Source of the DNA: JADGHE01 sp035716025
Lineage (GTDB): Bacteria; Pseudomonadota; Alphaproteobacteria; Rhizobiales; Xanthobacteraceae
Direction of reading: 5' to 3'
DNA length: 64,000 nt
Assembly (NCBI GenBank): GCA_035716025.1
Contig: DASTKH010000041.1
Coordinates: 186,001-250,000, forward strand
The position numbers and the translations under genes are program-made. Shown piece after piece: positions 9,152 through 18,095 of this stretch; position 1 is the stretch's first letter; every line of letters begins with the position of its first letter. Below the pieces are notes generated by a model that was given only the letters and a program-made list of their open reading frames with translations, did no database searches and was not told where the DNA came from.

Positions 9152-10109
9152 TCCCTGAATCCGGGAACAAGGCGAGTGCGTCCTTGGCGATGGCGCCGTA
9201 ATGCTGGGCGCGTTTGACGGTGTCTTCCAGCGCCCGGTGACGGTTCATCAGCGCGATCGCCTCTTCGAGGTCGTCGTCGCGGATGTCGCTCCGCTCGAGC
9301 GTCCGACGCCAGAATTCGCGTTCCGATTCGGTGCCGCGCCGATAGGCCAGCACGACCGGCAGGGTGATCTTGCCCTCCCGAAAGTCGTCGCCCGTATTCT
9401 TGCCGAGCCGCGCACTTGCGCCGCCATAATCGAGCGCGTCATCGATGAGCTGGAAGGCGATGCCGAGATTCATCCCGAACGAACGGCAGGCGGCCTGCTC
9501 GGCCTTGGGCAGGCCGGCGATGGCGGGCCCGACCTCGCAGGCTGCCGCGAACAGTTCCGCGGTCTTGGCGCGGATCACCGCCACGTATTCGTCCTCGGTG
9601 GTCGCCGTGTTCTTGGCGGCGGCGAGCTGCATGACTTCGCCTTCCGCGATGATCGCGGCCGCGTTCGAGAGGATTTCGAGAGCCCGCAGGGAGCCGACCT
9701 CCACCATCATCTTGAAAGCTTGGCCGAGCAGGAAGTCACCGACCAGCACGCTGGCTTCGTTGCCCCAGAGCATCCGGGCGGCGGCCTTGCCGCGCCGCAT
9801 CTCGCTTTCGTCCACCACGTCGTCGTGGAGCAGGGTCGCGGTGTGCATGAACTCGACTGCGGCGGCGAGCTTGACGTGTCCCTTGCCCTGGTACCCGGCG
9901 ATCTGCGCCATGGCGAGCGTCAGCATCGGCCGCAGGCGCTTTCCGCCCGAATTGATGAGGTGGTTCGCCACCTCGGGGATCATGGTGACCTGCGAGCCCG
10001 TGCGATCCAGAATGGTGGCGTTGACACGCTCCATATCGGGTCCGACCAGCGCCGCAAGCGGCTCGATCGAGGCCTCGGGCTTGCTCTGGAAGGGAACGAC
10101 GACGGCCAA
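9099..10109 (-). CDS. ispB: Polyprenyl (octaprenyl-type) diphosphate synthase
   Basis: 336 aa trans-prenyltransferase making the ubiquinone side chain by condensing isopentenyl diphosphate units. The first Asp-rich motif is LLHDDVVDESEMRRG (about residues 92-106) and the second is LIDDALDYGG (about 218-227), followed by GKNTGDDFREGK. TTG at 10109 preceded by GGAGGG is the start that gives a normal N-terminus. Chain length cannot be read directly; octa- or decaprenyl is expected in this lineage. It meets ispE tail to tail and is divergent from the glycosyltransferase gene. Confidence 0.92.
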   Translation of the reverse strand: MAVVVPFQSKPEASIEPLAALVGPDMERVNATILDRTGSQVTMIPEVANHLINSGGKRLRPMLTLAMAQIAGYQGKGHVKLAAAVEFMHTATLLHDDVVDESEMRRGKAAARMLWGNEASVLVGDFLLGQAFKMMVEVGSLRALEILSNAAAIIAEGEVMQLAAAKNTATTEDEYVAVIRAKTAELFAAACEVGPAIAGLPKAEQAACRSFGMNLGIAFQLIDDALDYGGASARLGKNTGDDFREGKITLPVVLAYRRGTESEREFWRRTLERSDIRDDDLEEAIALMNRHRALEDTVKRAQHYGAIAKDALALFPDSGIKAAMTEAVEFCISRAH

Positions 10110-10214
10110 GTAACCCTCCGGGACGGCGGATGCCGCAATTGCGATGGCGCCGTCACAATAGAAACGGCATGGTGGTGGGGCAAGGGTCGGCTTTTCACCC
10201 CAGGGGCGCCATCA

Positions 10215-11192
10215 ATGTTGAAGCCCAGCAAGAGCTCCGGAGCCGGTGGTCGCGCTGCCCTTCGGCCCGTCGCCGTGCTGATCCCCTGCTACAACGAGGA
10301 AACCGCGATCGGCCGAGTGGTCGCCGATTTTCGCGCCGCCCTGCCGACCGCCGATATTTACGTCTACGACAACAACTCGGCCGACCGCACTGCCGAGGTG
10401 GCGGGTTCCGCCGGCGCCCTCGTGCGCCGCGAAACCCTGAAGGGCAAGGGCAATGTCGTGCGGCGGATGTTCGCGGACGTGGATGCGGAGGTCTACGTCC
10501 TGGTCGATGGCGATGCGACCTATGATGCCGTCAGCGCACCCGGCATGGTAGCCCGCCTTGTGGCCGACCGACTCGATATGGTGGTCGGTGCCCGCGTCGG
10601 CCGCGAGGAATTGGCCTATCCGCGCGGACACCGGGTCGGCAATTGGCTGCTCACGCGCGCGGTTGCCGACATGTTCGGTCGCGCCTTCTCGGATGTGCTG
10701 TCGGGCTACCGGGTCTTTTCACGCCGTTATGTAAAGTCCTTTCCGGCGCTCTCGCGCGGGTTCGAGATCGAGATCGAACTGACCGTGCATGCGCTTGAAC
10801 TCGGGCTGCCGGTTGCCGAGACGTCCACGCCCTATTTCGCGCGACCCGTCGGTTCGGCCTCCAAGCTCAACACGTGGCGCGACGGCCTCCGCATCGCGTG
10901 GACGATTCTGCGACTTTACAAGTCGGAGCGGCCACTGCGTTTCTTCGGTTCGATCGGCGCGATCCTGGCCGTCACGGCCGTTATGCTCGCGCTGCCGCTT
11001 GTCGTCACCTTCATGCGAGAGGGGCTGGTGCCGCGCCTGCCGACGGCGATTCTCTCGACCGGCCTGATGCTGCTTGCTTTTCTGTCGTTGACCTGCGGGC
11101 TCATTCTCAGCACGGTCACGCGCGGACGGCGCGAAATGAAGCGGCTCGCCTATCTGGCCCAGCCCGCGCCGGGCGGATGCGATCGGGAATGA
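10215..11192 (+). CDS. Family 2 glycosyltransferase with C-terminal membrane helices
   Basis: 325 aa. The N-terminal GT-A domain has VAVLIPCYNEETAIGRVV (about residues 17-34), DNNSADRT, and the DXD-like VLVDGDATYD (about 95-104), then LSGYRVFSRRY and FEIEIELTVHAL. This resembles dolichyl/polyprenyl-phosphate sugar transferases. Two hydrophobic segments lie near residues 240-262 and 275-297, anchoring it to the inner membrane. It starts a four-gene run (glycosyltransferase, DUF2007, methyltransferase, S49 peptidase) with overlapping or closely spaced ends. The sugar and acceptor are unknown. Confidence 0.88.
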   Translation: MLKPSKSSGAGGRAALRPVAVLIPCYNEETAIGRVVADFRAALPTADIYVYDNNSADRTAEVAGSAGALVRRETLKGKGNVVRRMFADVDAEVYVLVDGDATYDAVSAPGMVARLVADRLDMVVGARVGREELAYPRGHRVGNWLLTRAVADMFGRAFSDVLSGYRVFSRRYVKSFPALSRGFEIEIELTVHALELGLPVAETSTPYFARPVGSASKLNTWRDGLRIAWTILRLYKSERPLRFFGSIGAILAVTAVMLALPLVVTFMREGLVPRLPTAILSTGLMLLAFLSLTCGLILSTVTRGRREMKRLAYLAQPAPGGCDRE

Positions 11193-11200
11193 GGCAAGCG

Positions 11201-11431
11201 ATGCGCGAAGTCATCCGCAGCAACGATCCGGTGCTCTTGTCCGCCGTCGGCGCGCTGCTCGATGCCGCGCAGATTCGGCACGTCGTGCTGGACGGGCATA
11301 TGAGCGTGCTCGAAGGGTCGATCGGCATTCTCGCGCGCCGCCTCCTGGTGTCCGACGAGGACGCCGGGCGCGCACGTCGGCTTCTTGAGGAGGCCGGGTT
11401 CGGCCATGAACTGCGGCCCGATGACGCCTAG
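11201..11431 (+). CDS. DUF2007 small protein
   Basis: 76 aa. The DUF2007 fold is recognised from VIRSNDPVLLSAVGALLDAAQI, HMSVLEGSIG and RRLLVSDEDAGRARRLLEEAG. Family members are annotated as putative signal-transducing proteins but their molecular role is not established. ATG at 11201 follows GAGGCAAG. An in-frame ATG at 11189 that overlaps the glycosyltransferase stop (ATGA) is an alternative. The 3' end overlaps the start of the methyltransferase gene by 11 bp, implying co-translation. Confidence 0.8.
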   Translation: MREVIRSNDPVLLSAVGALLDAAQIRHVVLDGHMSVLEGSIGILARRLLVSDEDAGRARRLLEEAGFGHELRPDDA

Positions 11432-12203
11432 CAGCGGGCCCCGCGAGGTGACGGACGATGCGGCCCTGGGCGGCCGGCTGCGCCTCTTCCAGCCTCGTCG
11501 CGGGCACCGTTTCGGCCACGACGCCATGCTGCTCGCGGCCGCCGCCGGCGCCGCCCCGGGCGACCGGATCGCAGATTTCGGAGCCGGCGTGGGCGCGGCC
11601 GGGCTTGCCCTCGCGGTCCGCGTGCCGGGTTCCCGCCTCACGCTCGTGGAACACGATGCCGCCCTCGTGGTTCTCGCGGAGGAAAACATCCGTCGCAACG
11701 GATTGGCGGATCGCATCCGTGCCGTCGCGCTCGATGTGGCGAGCCCGGCTGCGGCCTTCGCGGCGGCCGGACTGGCTCCGAATGCGTTCGAGGGGGTGAT
11801 CATGAACCCACCTTTCAACGACCCCGTCCGCCTTCCGCCGGCCCCCGATCCCGCGCGCGCGGGGGCGCATGCCGCGGGCCCGGACACGCTTGCCGTCTGG
11901 TGCCGCGCCGCGCGGAGACTGCTTGCCGCGTCAGGGCGGCTGACGCTGATCTGGCAGGCCGAAGGACTTGCGGACGTGCTCGCCGTCCTGGCGCGGGGAT
12001 TCGGTGGGGTTGCCGTGCTGCCCGTGCATCCGCGGCCGGGTGCGCCGGCCATCCGCGTGCTCGTCGGCGCCGTGAAGGGAAGCCGCGCGCCGCTTCGCCT
12101 GCTGCCGGGTCTGGTGCTCGCCGAGACCGACGGCCGCCCTTCTGCGCTGGCCGAGCGCGTTTTGCGGGACGCCGCGCCGCTGCCGCTCGGAGTCTCGACG
12201 TAG
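11421..12203 (+). CDS. TrmN6-like N6-adenine methyltransferase
   Basis: 260 aa class I SAM-dependent methyltransferase. After RGHRFGHDAMLLAAAA comes the SAM loop ADFGAGVGAAGLALA (about residues 49-63). Motif IV is NPPFND (about 132-137), typical of enzymes that methylate exocyclic amino groups. The arrangement matches the tRNA1(Val) A37 N6-methyltransferase group (YfiC/TrmN6). The tRNA substrate is inferred from the family. ATG at 11421 overlaps the DUF2007 stop; an in-frame ATG at 11406 exists. Confidence 0.85.
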   Translation: MTPSSGPREVTDDAALGGRLRLFQPRRGHRFGHDAMLLAAAAGAAPGDRIADFGAGVGAAGLALAVRVPGSRLTLVEHDAALVVLAEENIRRNGLADRIRAVALDVASPAAAFAAAGLAPNAFEGVIMNPPFNDPVRLPPAPDPARAGAHAAGPDTLAVWCRAARRLLAASGRLTLIWQAEGLADVLAVLARGFGGVAVLPVHPRPGAPAIRVLVGAVKGSRAPLRLLPGLVLAETDGRPSALAERVLRDAAPLPLGVST

Positions 12204-12219
12204 CACCCTTCTTTCTGCG

Positions 12220-13149
12220 ATGGTGGAGCAGCGCCGATTGGCGGCAGGAGTCACCGTGGTCGCGTCACAGGCCGGACAAGACCCCCGGAAGCAATGGCGC
12301 AGGGCGCTGCCGCGCTGGCTCGGCGGAAACGCGCCGGTGGTGCCGGTGGTGCGTCTGATCGGGCTCATCGGCTTCTCGACCCCGCTGCGCCCCGGCCTGA
12401 CGCTCGCCGCCTGTGCGCGTGCGATCGACAAGGCTTTTGCCTACCGCCGGCCCGCGGCGGTCGCCGTCGTGGTCAATTCGCCGGGGGGATCGGCCGCACA
12501 GGCGCATCTGATCTCTCGACGCATCCGCCAATTGGCGGCCGCGAAGGGAGTGGCAGTCCTTGCCTTCGTCGAGGACGTGGCGGCCTCCGGCGGCTACATG
12601 GTGGCGTGCGCGGCCGATGAGATCGTGGCCGACGAGAACTCCGTCGTCGGCTCGATCGGCGTCGTGGGAGGCTCCTTCGGCTTCAGCAAGCTCATGGAGA
12701 AGCTGGGCGTCGAGCGGCGGCTTTATACGTCGGGGGAGCGCAAGGCGATGCTCGACCCGTTCCTGCCAGAGAACCCCGAGGACGTGGCCCGGCTCAAGGC
12801 GATGCAGCGCGAAATCCATGACAACTTCATCGCCCTGGTGCGCGAAAGCCGGGGCGCGCGGCTGCGGGAAAGCGAAGCCGACCTGTTCTCCGGCGAATTC
12901 TGGACCGGTCGGCGGGCTCTGGCGCTCGGTCTCGTGGATGCGATCGGCGATCTGCGGTCGGTGCTGCGCGCGCGATTCGGCGAGGACGTGCGGATGCCGT
13001 TGGTGGGAGGCGGCCGGACCATGTTCGGAAGGCCGCTTCCCGGCGTTGCCGCGGCGACGGACTCCGCGCCTTTCTCGCGCCCAACTCTCGCAGAAGATTG
13101 GATTTCAAGCTTGGAGGCACGGGCCTTGTGGAGCCGCTACGGCCTGTGA
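12220..13149 (+). CDS. S49-family serine peptidase (SppA-like)
   Basis: 309 aa, about the size of short SppA/SohB-like proteases. VVNSPGGSAAQA forms the oxyanion region. The catalytic Ser is in VAASGGYMVACAADEI (about residues 124-139) and the general-base Lys is in YTSGERKAMLDPF (near 173). No N-terminal membrane anchor is evident, unlike typical signal-peptide peptidase A. The ATG at 12220 lies 16 bp after the methyltransferase stop; GTG at 12256 is an alternative start. The protease probably degrades cleaved signal peptides or membrane-associated peptides (inference). Confidence 0.88.
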   Translation: MVEQRRLAAGVTVVASQAGQDPRKQWRRALPRWLGGNAPVVPVVRLIGLIGFSTPLRPGLTLAACARAIDKAFAYRRPAAVAVVVNSPGGSAAQAHLISRRIRQLAAAKGVAVLAFVEDVAASGGYMVACAADEIVADENSVVGSIGVVGGSFGFSKLMEKLGVERRLYTSGERKAMLDPFLPENPEDVARLKAMQREIHDNFIALVRESRGARLRESEADLFSGEFWTGRRALALGLVDAIGDLRSVLRARFGEDVRMPLVGGGRTMFGRPLPGVAAATDSAPFSRPTLAEDWISSLEARALWSRYGL

Positions 13150-13190
13150 CACCCTGCGCCGCGTCACGCATTCAACACGAGGAATTGCTG

Positions 13191-13388
13191 ATGCCCTTCG
13201 CGATCCCCCCTGCGCTGGCACTGATGCTGGGCTTCGTCGGGTCGGTGGCTCTGGTCCGCTGGGTGGCGAAGGAGGCGCGCCGAATCAACGATACGTTGCA
13301 TCCTTGGCGGGCGGATGCCGCCGGCGATGCGGAGTTCATCATCAAGCTTAAGCGCGATCCGGTCAGCGGCGTCTACCGGCCCGAATAA
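13191..13388 (+). CDS. Small membrane-anchored protein of unknown function
   Basis: 65 aa from ATG at 13191 with GAGGAA seven bases upstream. Residues 5-22 form one hydrophobic helix (PPALALMLGFVGSVAL), followed by a basic WVAKEARRIND and a soluble tail ending VSGVYRPE. I do not recognise a named family. It follows the S49 peptidase by 41 bp and may be co-transcribed. Its last 26 bp overlap a small gene on the opposite strand. Confidence 0.65.
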   Translation: MPFAIPPALALMLGFVGSVALVRWVAKEARRINDTLHPWRADAAGDAEFIIKLKRDPVSGVYRPE

Positions 13389-13560
13389 CCGGCACGGGCC
13401 GCAGGTTCAGCCCCGGAAAGAGATCTGGCTTCGTGCCGGCGGCCTGCGCTGCCGTCGGCCGGTACGGCCGGAAAAGCGCAACCTCGCGAGCGAGAAGGTG
13501 ACCGAGAATGGTGAGGCCGGTGACGCTTCCGACCAGAACGACGTAAAGCGCGAACAGCAT
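13363..13560 (-). CDS. Small single-helix membrane protein, unknown function
   Basis: 65 aa from ATG at 13560, preceded on the minus strand by GGGGAGGA with five bases spacing, the strongest evidence that it is real. Residues 1-24 (MLFALYVVLVGSVTGLTILG) are a membrane helix. The rest is a Pro/Ala-rich tail. It sits tail to tail with the 65-aa gene at 13191 and overlaps it by 26 bp. No family recognised. Confidence 0.5.
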   Translation of the reverse strand: MLFALYVVLVGSVTGLTILGHLLAREVALFRPYRPTAAQAAGTKPDLFPGLNLRPVPVIRAGRRR

Positions 13561-13591
13561 CGGTTCCTCCCCGCGGAACAAAGCAGCCCGA

Positions 13592-13681
13592 TCAGCGGTC
13601 CGGGGACGAGGAGCGCCCCGACACCAGGGATGCCAGGAACAGGAGCGCTCCGAACAGTCCAACGATCTGGAACATGAGCAT
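13592..13681 (-). CDS. Possible 29-aa membrane micropeptide
   Basis: ATG at 13681 (or 13675) with a GGAAG-like site upstream encodes a peptide that is nearly all hydrophobic (MFQIVGLFGALLFLASLVSG) with a short polar tail. It lies 31 bp upstream of the 65-aa minus-strand gene and could form an operon with it. The call rests only on start, ribosome site and hydrophobicity; a chance ORF is possible. Confidence 0.28.
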   Translation of the reverse strand: MLMFQIVGLFGALLFLASLVSGRSSSPDR

Positions 13682-13903
13682 GAAGTGCTTCCGTGCTTGC
13701 CGTCCGTCGGTCGCCTCAGCGCCGCGCACGGTTCGAAATCCGACGAAGCGCATACTAGGCGCCTTCGGTTTCCGCTTTGTGTCCGGATCGGTTTCGGGGA
13801 CGAAACACGCCGCCTTGACCATGCGGGAGAGCCTCCGATAGGGTCCGCGCGCGCCGGCTCGGGCCGGCTTGGCCGCCTCTTTTTCCGCAGAACGAACTCG
13901 GCA

Positions 13904-14848
13904 ATGAGCGCAGATCTGCCGCCGCACATGCGCCCTGAACGATCGTTCCAAGGGCTGATTCTTGCACTTCAGCGGTTCTGGGCGGATTGGGGATGCGTGA
14001 TCCTCCAGCCGTACGACATGGAGGTGGGGGCCGGCACCTTCCATCCGGCGACGACCCTGCGGGCGCTCGGTCCGCGCCCGTGGAACGCGGCTTATGTCCA
14101 GCCGTCGCGCCGGCCGAAGGACGGCCGCTATGGCGAGAACCCGAACCGGCTCCAGCACTATTACCAATTCCAGGTGATCCTGAAGCCGTCGCCGCCTGAC
14201 CTGCAGGACCTCTATCTCAAGTCGCTCTATGCGATCGGCATCGACCCGGCGCTGCACGACATCCGCTTCGTCGAGGACGACTGGGAAAGCCCGACCCTCG
14301 GCGCCTGGGGACTCGGCTGGGAATGCTGGTGCGACGGCATGGAGGTGTCGCAGTTCACCTATTTCCAGCAGGTCGCCGGCTTCGAGTGCCGGCCGGTCTC
14401 GGGCGAACTGACTTACGGTCTCGAGCGCCTTGCGATGTATGTGCAGGGGGTCGAGAACGTCTACGACCTCAATTTCAACGGTCGCGAGGACGACCGCAAG
14501 GTCACGTACGGTGAGATCTTCCTGCAGGCCGAGCAGGAATACTCAAGGCACAATTTCGAGCATGCCGACACCGACATGCTGTTCGAGCAGTTCAAGATGG
14601 CCGAGGCAGCCTGCCGGAAATATCTCGAGGCCGGCTGGAGCGACGGAACGGCGGGCGCAACCGGCCGCCGCCACCTGATGGCCCTGCCCGCCTACGATCA
14701 GTGCATCAAGGCGAGCCACGTGTTCAATCTTCTGGATGCGCGCGGCGTGATCTCGGTTACGGAACGCCAGAGCTACATTTTGCGCGTGCGCGAACTCGCG
14801 AAGGGCTGTGGCGAAGCGTGGCTTTCGACGGAAGGGGGCGGAGGCTAG
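13904..14848 (+). CDS. glyQ: Glycyl-tRNA synthetase alpha subunit
   Basis: 314 aa, normal for the bacterial alpha2beta2 enzyme. The alpha subunit holds the class II catalytic core: LQRFWADWGCVILQPYDMEVGAGTFHPATTLR is near the N-terminus, GWECWCDGMEVSQFTYFQQ is near residue 145, and the ATP-binding ELTYGLERLAMY is near 170. The ATG at 13904 gives the standard N-terminus. glyS follows after 147 bp, giving the expected glyQ-glyS order. Confidence 0.97.
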   Translation: MSADLPPHMRPERSFQGLILALQRFWADWGCVILQPYDMEVGAGTFHPATTLRALGPRPWNAAYVQPSRRPKDGRYGENPNRLQHYYQFQVILKPSPPDLQDLYLKSLYAIGIDPALHDIRFVEDDWESPTLGAWGLGWECWCDGMEVSQFTYFQQVAGFECRPVSGELTYGLERLAMYVQGVENVYDLNFNGREDDRKVTYGEIFLQAEQEYSRHNFEHADTDMLFEQFKMAEAACRKYLEAGWSDGTAGATGRRHLMALPAYDQCIKASHVFNLLDARGVISVTERQSYILRVRELAKGCGEAWLSTEGGGG

Positions 14849-14995
14849 CGGGCGGCGCCCCCGCCGCCGCGCGCCAAACCTGCGGGGAGCGCGGGTCGCT
14901 ACCGTTTGCGCGGAATTTGGATTACGAGGGGCCGCCGGCCGCCGAGAATGACGTTTTCGCTTCGAACCGAAGACCAGAGAAGAGTTTCCGAACGC

Positions 14996-17230
14996 ATGCC
15001 TGACCTCCTCATCGAACTCTTCTCCGAGGAAATTCCCGCCCGGATGCAGGTCAAGGCGGCCGAAGACCTGAAGGCGCTGGTGACCGATCGGCTGGTCGAG
15101 GCGGGCGTGCTTTACGAGGGCGCCCGGGCCTTCGCCACGCCGCGCCGGCTCGCGCTCTGGGTGCAAGGGCTGCCGGCAAATCAGCCGGACCGGCGGGAAG
15201 AGCGCCGCGGCCCGCGGGTCGGCGCTCCCGATAAGGCCATTCAGGGGTTTCTGAAGAGCGCAGGTCTGTCGTCGATTACGGAAGCTCGGATCGAAAAAGA
15301 CTCCAAGAAGGGTGAATTCTACGTGGCCCTGGTGGAGAAGCCCGGGCGCCCGCTGATCGATCTGCTCGGCGAAATCCTTCCCGCGGTAATCCGCGATTTC
15401 CCCTGGCCGAAATCGATGCGCTGGGGCGGCGGCGAGCTCGCCTGGGTGCGCCCGCTGCATTCGGTGCTCGCAACCTTCGGGCCGGAGACCGAAGAGCCGG
15501 AAGTGGTGAAGTTTTCCGTCGATGGGCTTGCCGCCGGCAATCTGACCCGTGGTCACCGCTTCCTTGCGCCGGACAGTTTCACCGTCCGCCGGTTCGACGA
15601 CTATGCGGTGAAGCTGGAGCGCGCGAAGGTCGTGCTCGATTTCGCGCGGCGCCAAGAGATCATTCTCGCGGATGCGCGCAATCTCGCCTTTGCCCAGGGA
15701 TACGAGCTTGTCGAGGATCCCGCGCTTCTTGCCGAGGTCGCAGGCCTCGTCGAGTGGCCGGTGGTGCTGATGGGCACGTTCGACGCGAGCTTCCTCGCCA
15801 TTCCGGAGGAGGTCATCCGTGCCACGATCCGCAATAACCAAAAGTGCTTCGTCATGCGCAAGGCGGACGGTGCGCTCGCGCCGCGCTTCATTCTGGTCGC
15901 CAATACCGAGGCTGCCGACGGCGGTCGCGCCATCGTGGCGGGGAACGAACGGGTGATCCGCGCGCGGCTCGCCGACGCCAAGTTCTTTTACGAGACCGAC
16001 CTCAAGACGCGGCTCGAGCACCGCCTGCCGAAACTTCAGGAAATCGTGTTTCACGAAAGGCTCGGCACGCAGGCGGAACGCGTCGAGAGGATCGAGCGGC
16101 TCGCGCGGGAACTCGCGCCCGTTGCGGGCGCCGATCCCGACGCGGCGGCGCGGGCGGCGCGCCTCGCGAAAGCCGATCTCGTTACGGAAATGGTCGGCGA
16201 ATTTCCCGAGCTTCAGGGCGTGATGGGCCGCTATTACGCGGCGGCGCAAGGCGAGGACGAAAGCGTGGCGCGCGCCATCGAGGAACACTATAAGCCGCTC
16301 GGTCCTTCCGACCGCGTGCCGCGCGAACCGGTTTCGGTGGCCGTCGCGCTCGCCGACAAGATCGACACGCTGGTCGGGTTCTGGGCGATCGGCGAGAAGC
16401 CGACCGGCAGCAAGGACCCTTACGCGCTGCGCCGGGCAGCGCTCGGGGTGATCCGCATCGTCCTCGACAACGAGCTGCGGCTCAACCTGCAGCCGGCACT
16501 CTGGCGGCATTTCGCGGTCGTGCGCCGCGACGAGGCGCTGGCCGAAGCCGTGGCGCATCTCGAAACGCTGCAGGACGATATCCGGGCGCTCAGCACCTCC
16601 GACATCGAGCTTGCCATCAAGCTCGAAGTTCTGGTGTCGCAGAGCGGTGTCGCGCAGGTGATGCGCGAGAGTCTCGTGCAGGCGCACGGCGACCTGAACG
16701 AGGCAGCCGATCTCCTGGCATTCTTCGCCGACCGGCTCAAGGTGCAGTTGCGCGAGCAGGGCGCGCGGCACGATCTGGTCGATGCCGTTTTCGCCCTCGA
16801 GGGGCAGGACGATCTCGTTCTCATCGTCCGCCGCATCGAGGCGCTGGGGCGCTTCCTCGAAACGGATGACGGCAAGAACCTGCTCGCGGGCTACCGGCGG
16901 GCCGCCAACATCATCCGTATCGAGGAGCGGCGGGACGGCCGAACCTTTGCGGACGCGCCGCGGCCGAGCCTCTACGAGCTTGTCGAAGAGCGCGCTCTCG
17001 CCGATGCCATCGCCGCGGCGAAAGAGGAGGCCGCTGCCGCGGTGGCCCGCGAGGACTTCGCGGGTGCCATGGCCGCCATGGCCCGGCTCCGGCCCTTCGT
17101 TGATGCCTTCTTCGAGAACGTCACGGTCAATGTTGACCGGCCGGAGACCCGCGAGAACCGTCTGAAGCTCCTCAACGAAATTCGCGCGGCGACGCGCGCC
17201 GTGGCCGATTTTTCCAGGATCGAGGGCTGA
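14996..17230 (+). CDS. glyS: Glycyl-tRNA synthetase beta subunit
   Basis: 744 aa. The beta subunit recognises tRNA(Gly) and is required for charging. The N-terminus MPDLLIELFSEEIPARMQ is diagnostic and sets the start at 14996. An HD-like central region and KPTGSKDPYALRRAALGVIRI (about residues 470-490) follow. The C-terminal DALR-like anticodon-binding domain (about 580-744) includes RRAANIIRIEERRDG, PSLYELVEERAL and PETRENRLKLLNEI. That domain is repeated as a separate gene immediately downstream. Confidence 0.97.
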   Translation: MPDLLIELFSEEIPARMQVKAAEDLKALVTDRLVEAGVLYEGARAFATPRRLALWVQGLPANQPDRREERRGPRVGAPDKAIQGFLKSAGLSSITEARIEKDSKKGEFYVALVEKPGRPLIDLLGEILPAVIRDFPWPKSMRWGGGELAWVRPLHSVLATFGPETEEPEVVKFSVDGLAAGNLTRGHRFLAPDSFTVRRFDDYAVKLERAKVVLDFARRQEIILADARNLAFAQGYELVEDPALLAEVAGLVEWPVVLMGTFDASFLAIPEEVIRATIRNNQKCFVMRKADGALAPRFILVANTEAADGGRAIVAGNERVIRARLADAKFFYETDLKTRLEHRLPKLQEIVFHERLGTQAERVERIERLARELAPVAGADPDAAARAARLAKADLVTEMVGEFPELQGVMGRYYAAAQGEDESVARAIEEHYKPLGPSDRVPREPVSVAVALADKIDTLVGFWAIGEKPTGSKDPYALRRAALGVIRIVLDNELRLNLQPALWRHFAVVRRDEALAEAVAHLETLQDDIRALSTSDIELAIKLEVLVSQSGVAQVMRESLVQAHGDLNEAADLLAFFADRLKVQLREQGARHDLVDAVFALEGQDDLVLIVRRIEALGRFLETDDGKNLLAGYRRAANIIRIEERRDGRTFADAPRPSLYELVEERALADAIAAAKEEAAAAVAREDFAGAMAAMARLRPFVDAFFENVTVNVDRPETRENRLKLLNEIRAATRAVADFSRIEG

Positions 17231-17393
17231 CCGCACCCGCGTCAAATCGCGCGACTCTGCCGCAAATCGGTCCAGGCGCCGTTACCTTCCGGAAACCATG
17301 TCTGCAAGTCGCGGATAGCCGCCGGGGTGCGTTCCGCGTTGTGCTTAGCCGCGGGCTTACCGGGGCACGGTGCGAGGCGGATGGGAGGGCACG

Positions 17394-17978
17394 ATGCTGC
17401 AGCAGGCGATTTCGCTCAACAGCAGCGCAGTTCGGGCGCTGCTGCGCGCTCACGGCGCGCGGGAAGACGTGTTGGATGCGGTGTTGACGCTCTACGACCA
17501 CGTGCGTCCTGCGCACGCGATGGAAGAGCCCGATGCGGCGAGCGATCTCGCCGAGGCCTTCCGCTGGGCCGAAGCCTTCGACCGCCTGCTCGCAAGCGAG
17601 GACGGCCGCGCCTTGCTTTCAAGCTATCGCCACGCGGCGCAAATTCTCGCCGCAGCCGCGGCGCGGGACGGGAAGACCTACGAAGAGAAGCCGCAGCCCG
17701 CTCTCTACCGCCGCAAAGAAGAGCGCGAGCTTGCCGTCGCCATGGCCCTATGCCGGCGCGAGACGGAGGGTGCACTCGCGCGTGGGGATTTCGGCCTGGC
17801 GATGCGGGCAGTGGCGTGCCTGCGCCCCTTCGTCGAGGCGTTCATGGACCGCGTCGAATTCCAGTCCTGCGTCCTCGACCTGCGGGAGAACCGGCTGCGG
17901 CTTCTGCAGGAGCTCTGCTCCGTTCTCGGTCTTGCCGGCGATTTCGGGAAGATCGAGGAGCGGGATCAGGCTGCCTGA
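17394..17978 (+). CDS. Stand-alone paralogue of the GlyS C-terminal (DALR-like) domain
   Basis: 194 aa from ATG at 17394, preceded by GGGAGGG. Nearly the whole protein aligns by eye to the last ~150 residues of the neighbouring GlyS. REDVLDAVLTL matches HDLVDAVFAL, SSYRHAAQILAAAAARDGKTYEEKPQPALY matches AGYRRAANIIRIEERRDGRTFADAPRPSLY, CLRPFVEAFMDRVEF matches RLRPFVDAFFENVTV, and LRENRLRLLQEL matches TRENRLKLLNEI. There is no catalytic or other domain. It probably arose by partial tandem duplication of glyS and then diverged. A tRNA-binding or regulatory role is inference. It lies 163 bp after glyS on the same strand. Confidence 0.82.
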   Translation: MLQQAISLNSSAVRALLRAHGAREDVLDAVLTLYDHVRPAHAMEEPDAASDLAEAFRWAEAFDRLLASEDGRALLSSYRHAAQILAAAAARDGKTYEEKPQPALYRRKEERELAVAMALCRRETEGALARGDFGLAMRAVACLRPFVEAFMDRVEFQSCVLDLRENRLRLLQELCSVLGLAGDFGKIEERDQAA

Positions 17979-18095
17979 TCCCGCTGTCCACGCCCCCTTT
18001 CCGTCCAAAGCCAGCCCGTTGGATCGGGGCGATCCGCGACGGGACCTGTGGTAAGGAGGAACCTCCCGCCGTTTCCTCCCTACGGGCCCCGATCC

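Noticed and set aside
14543..17245. A 900-codon minus-strand open frame opposite glyS
   Set aside because: Shadow of glyS; composition follows the antisense of a high-GC3 gene.
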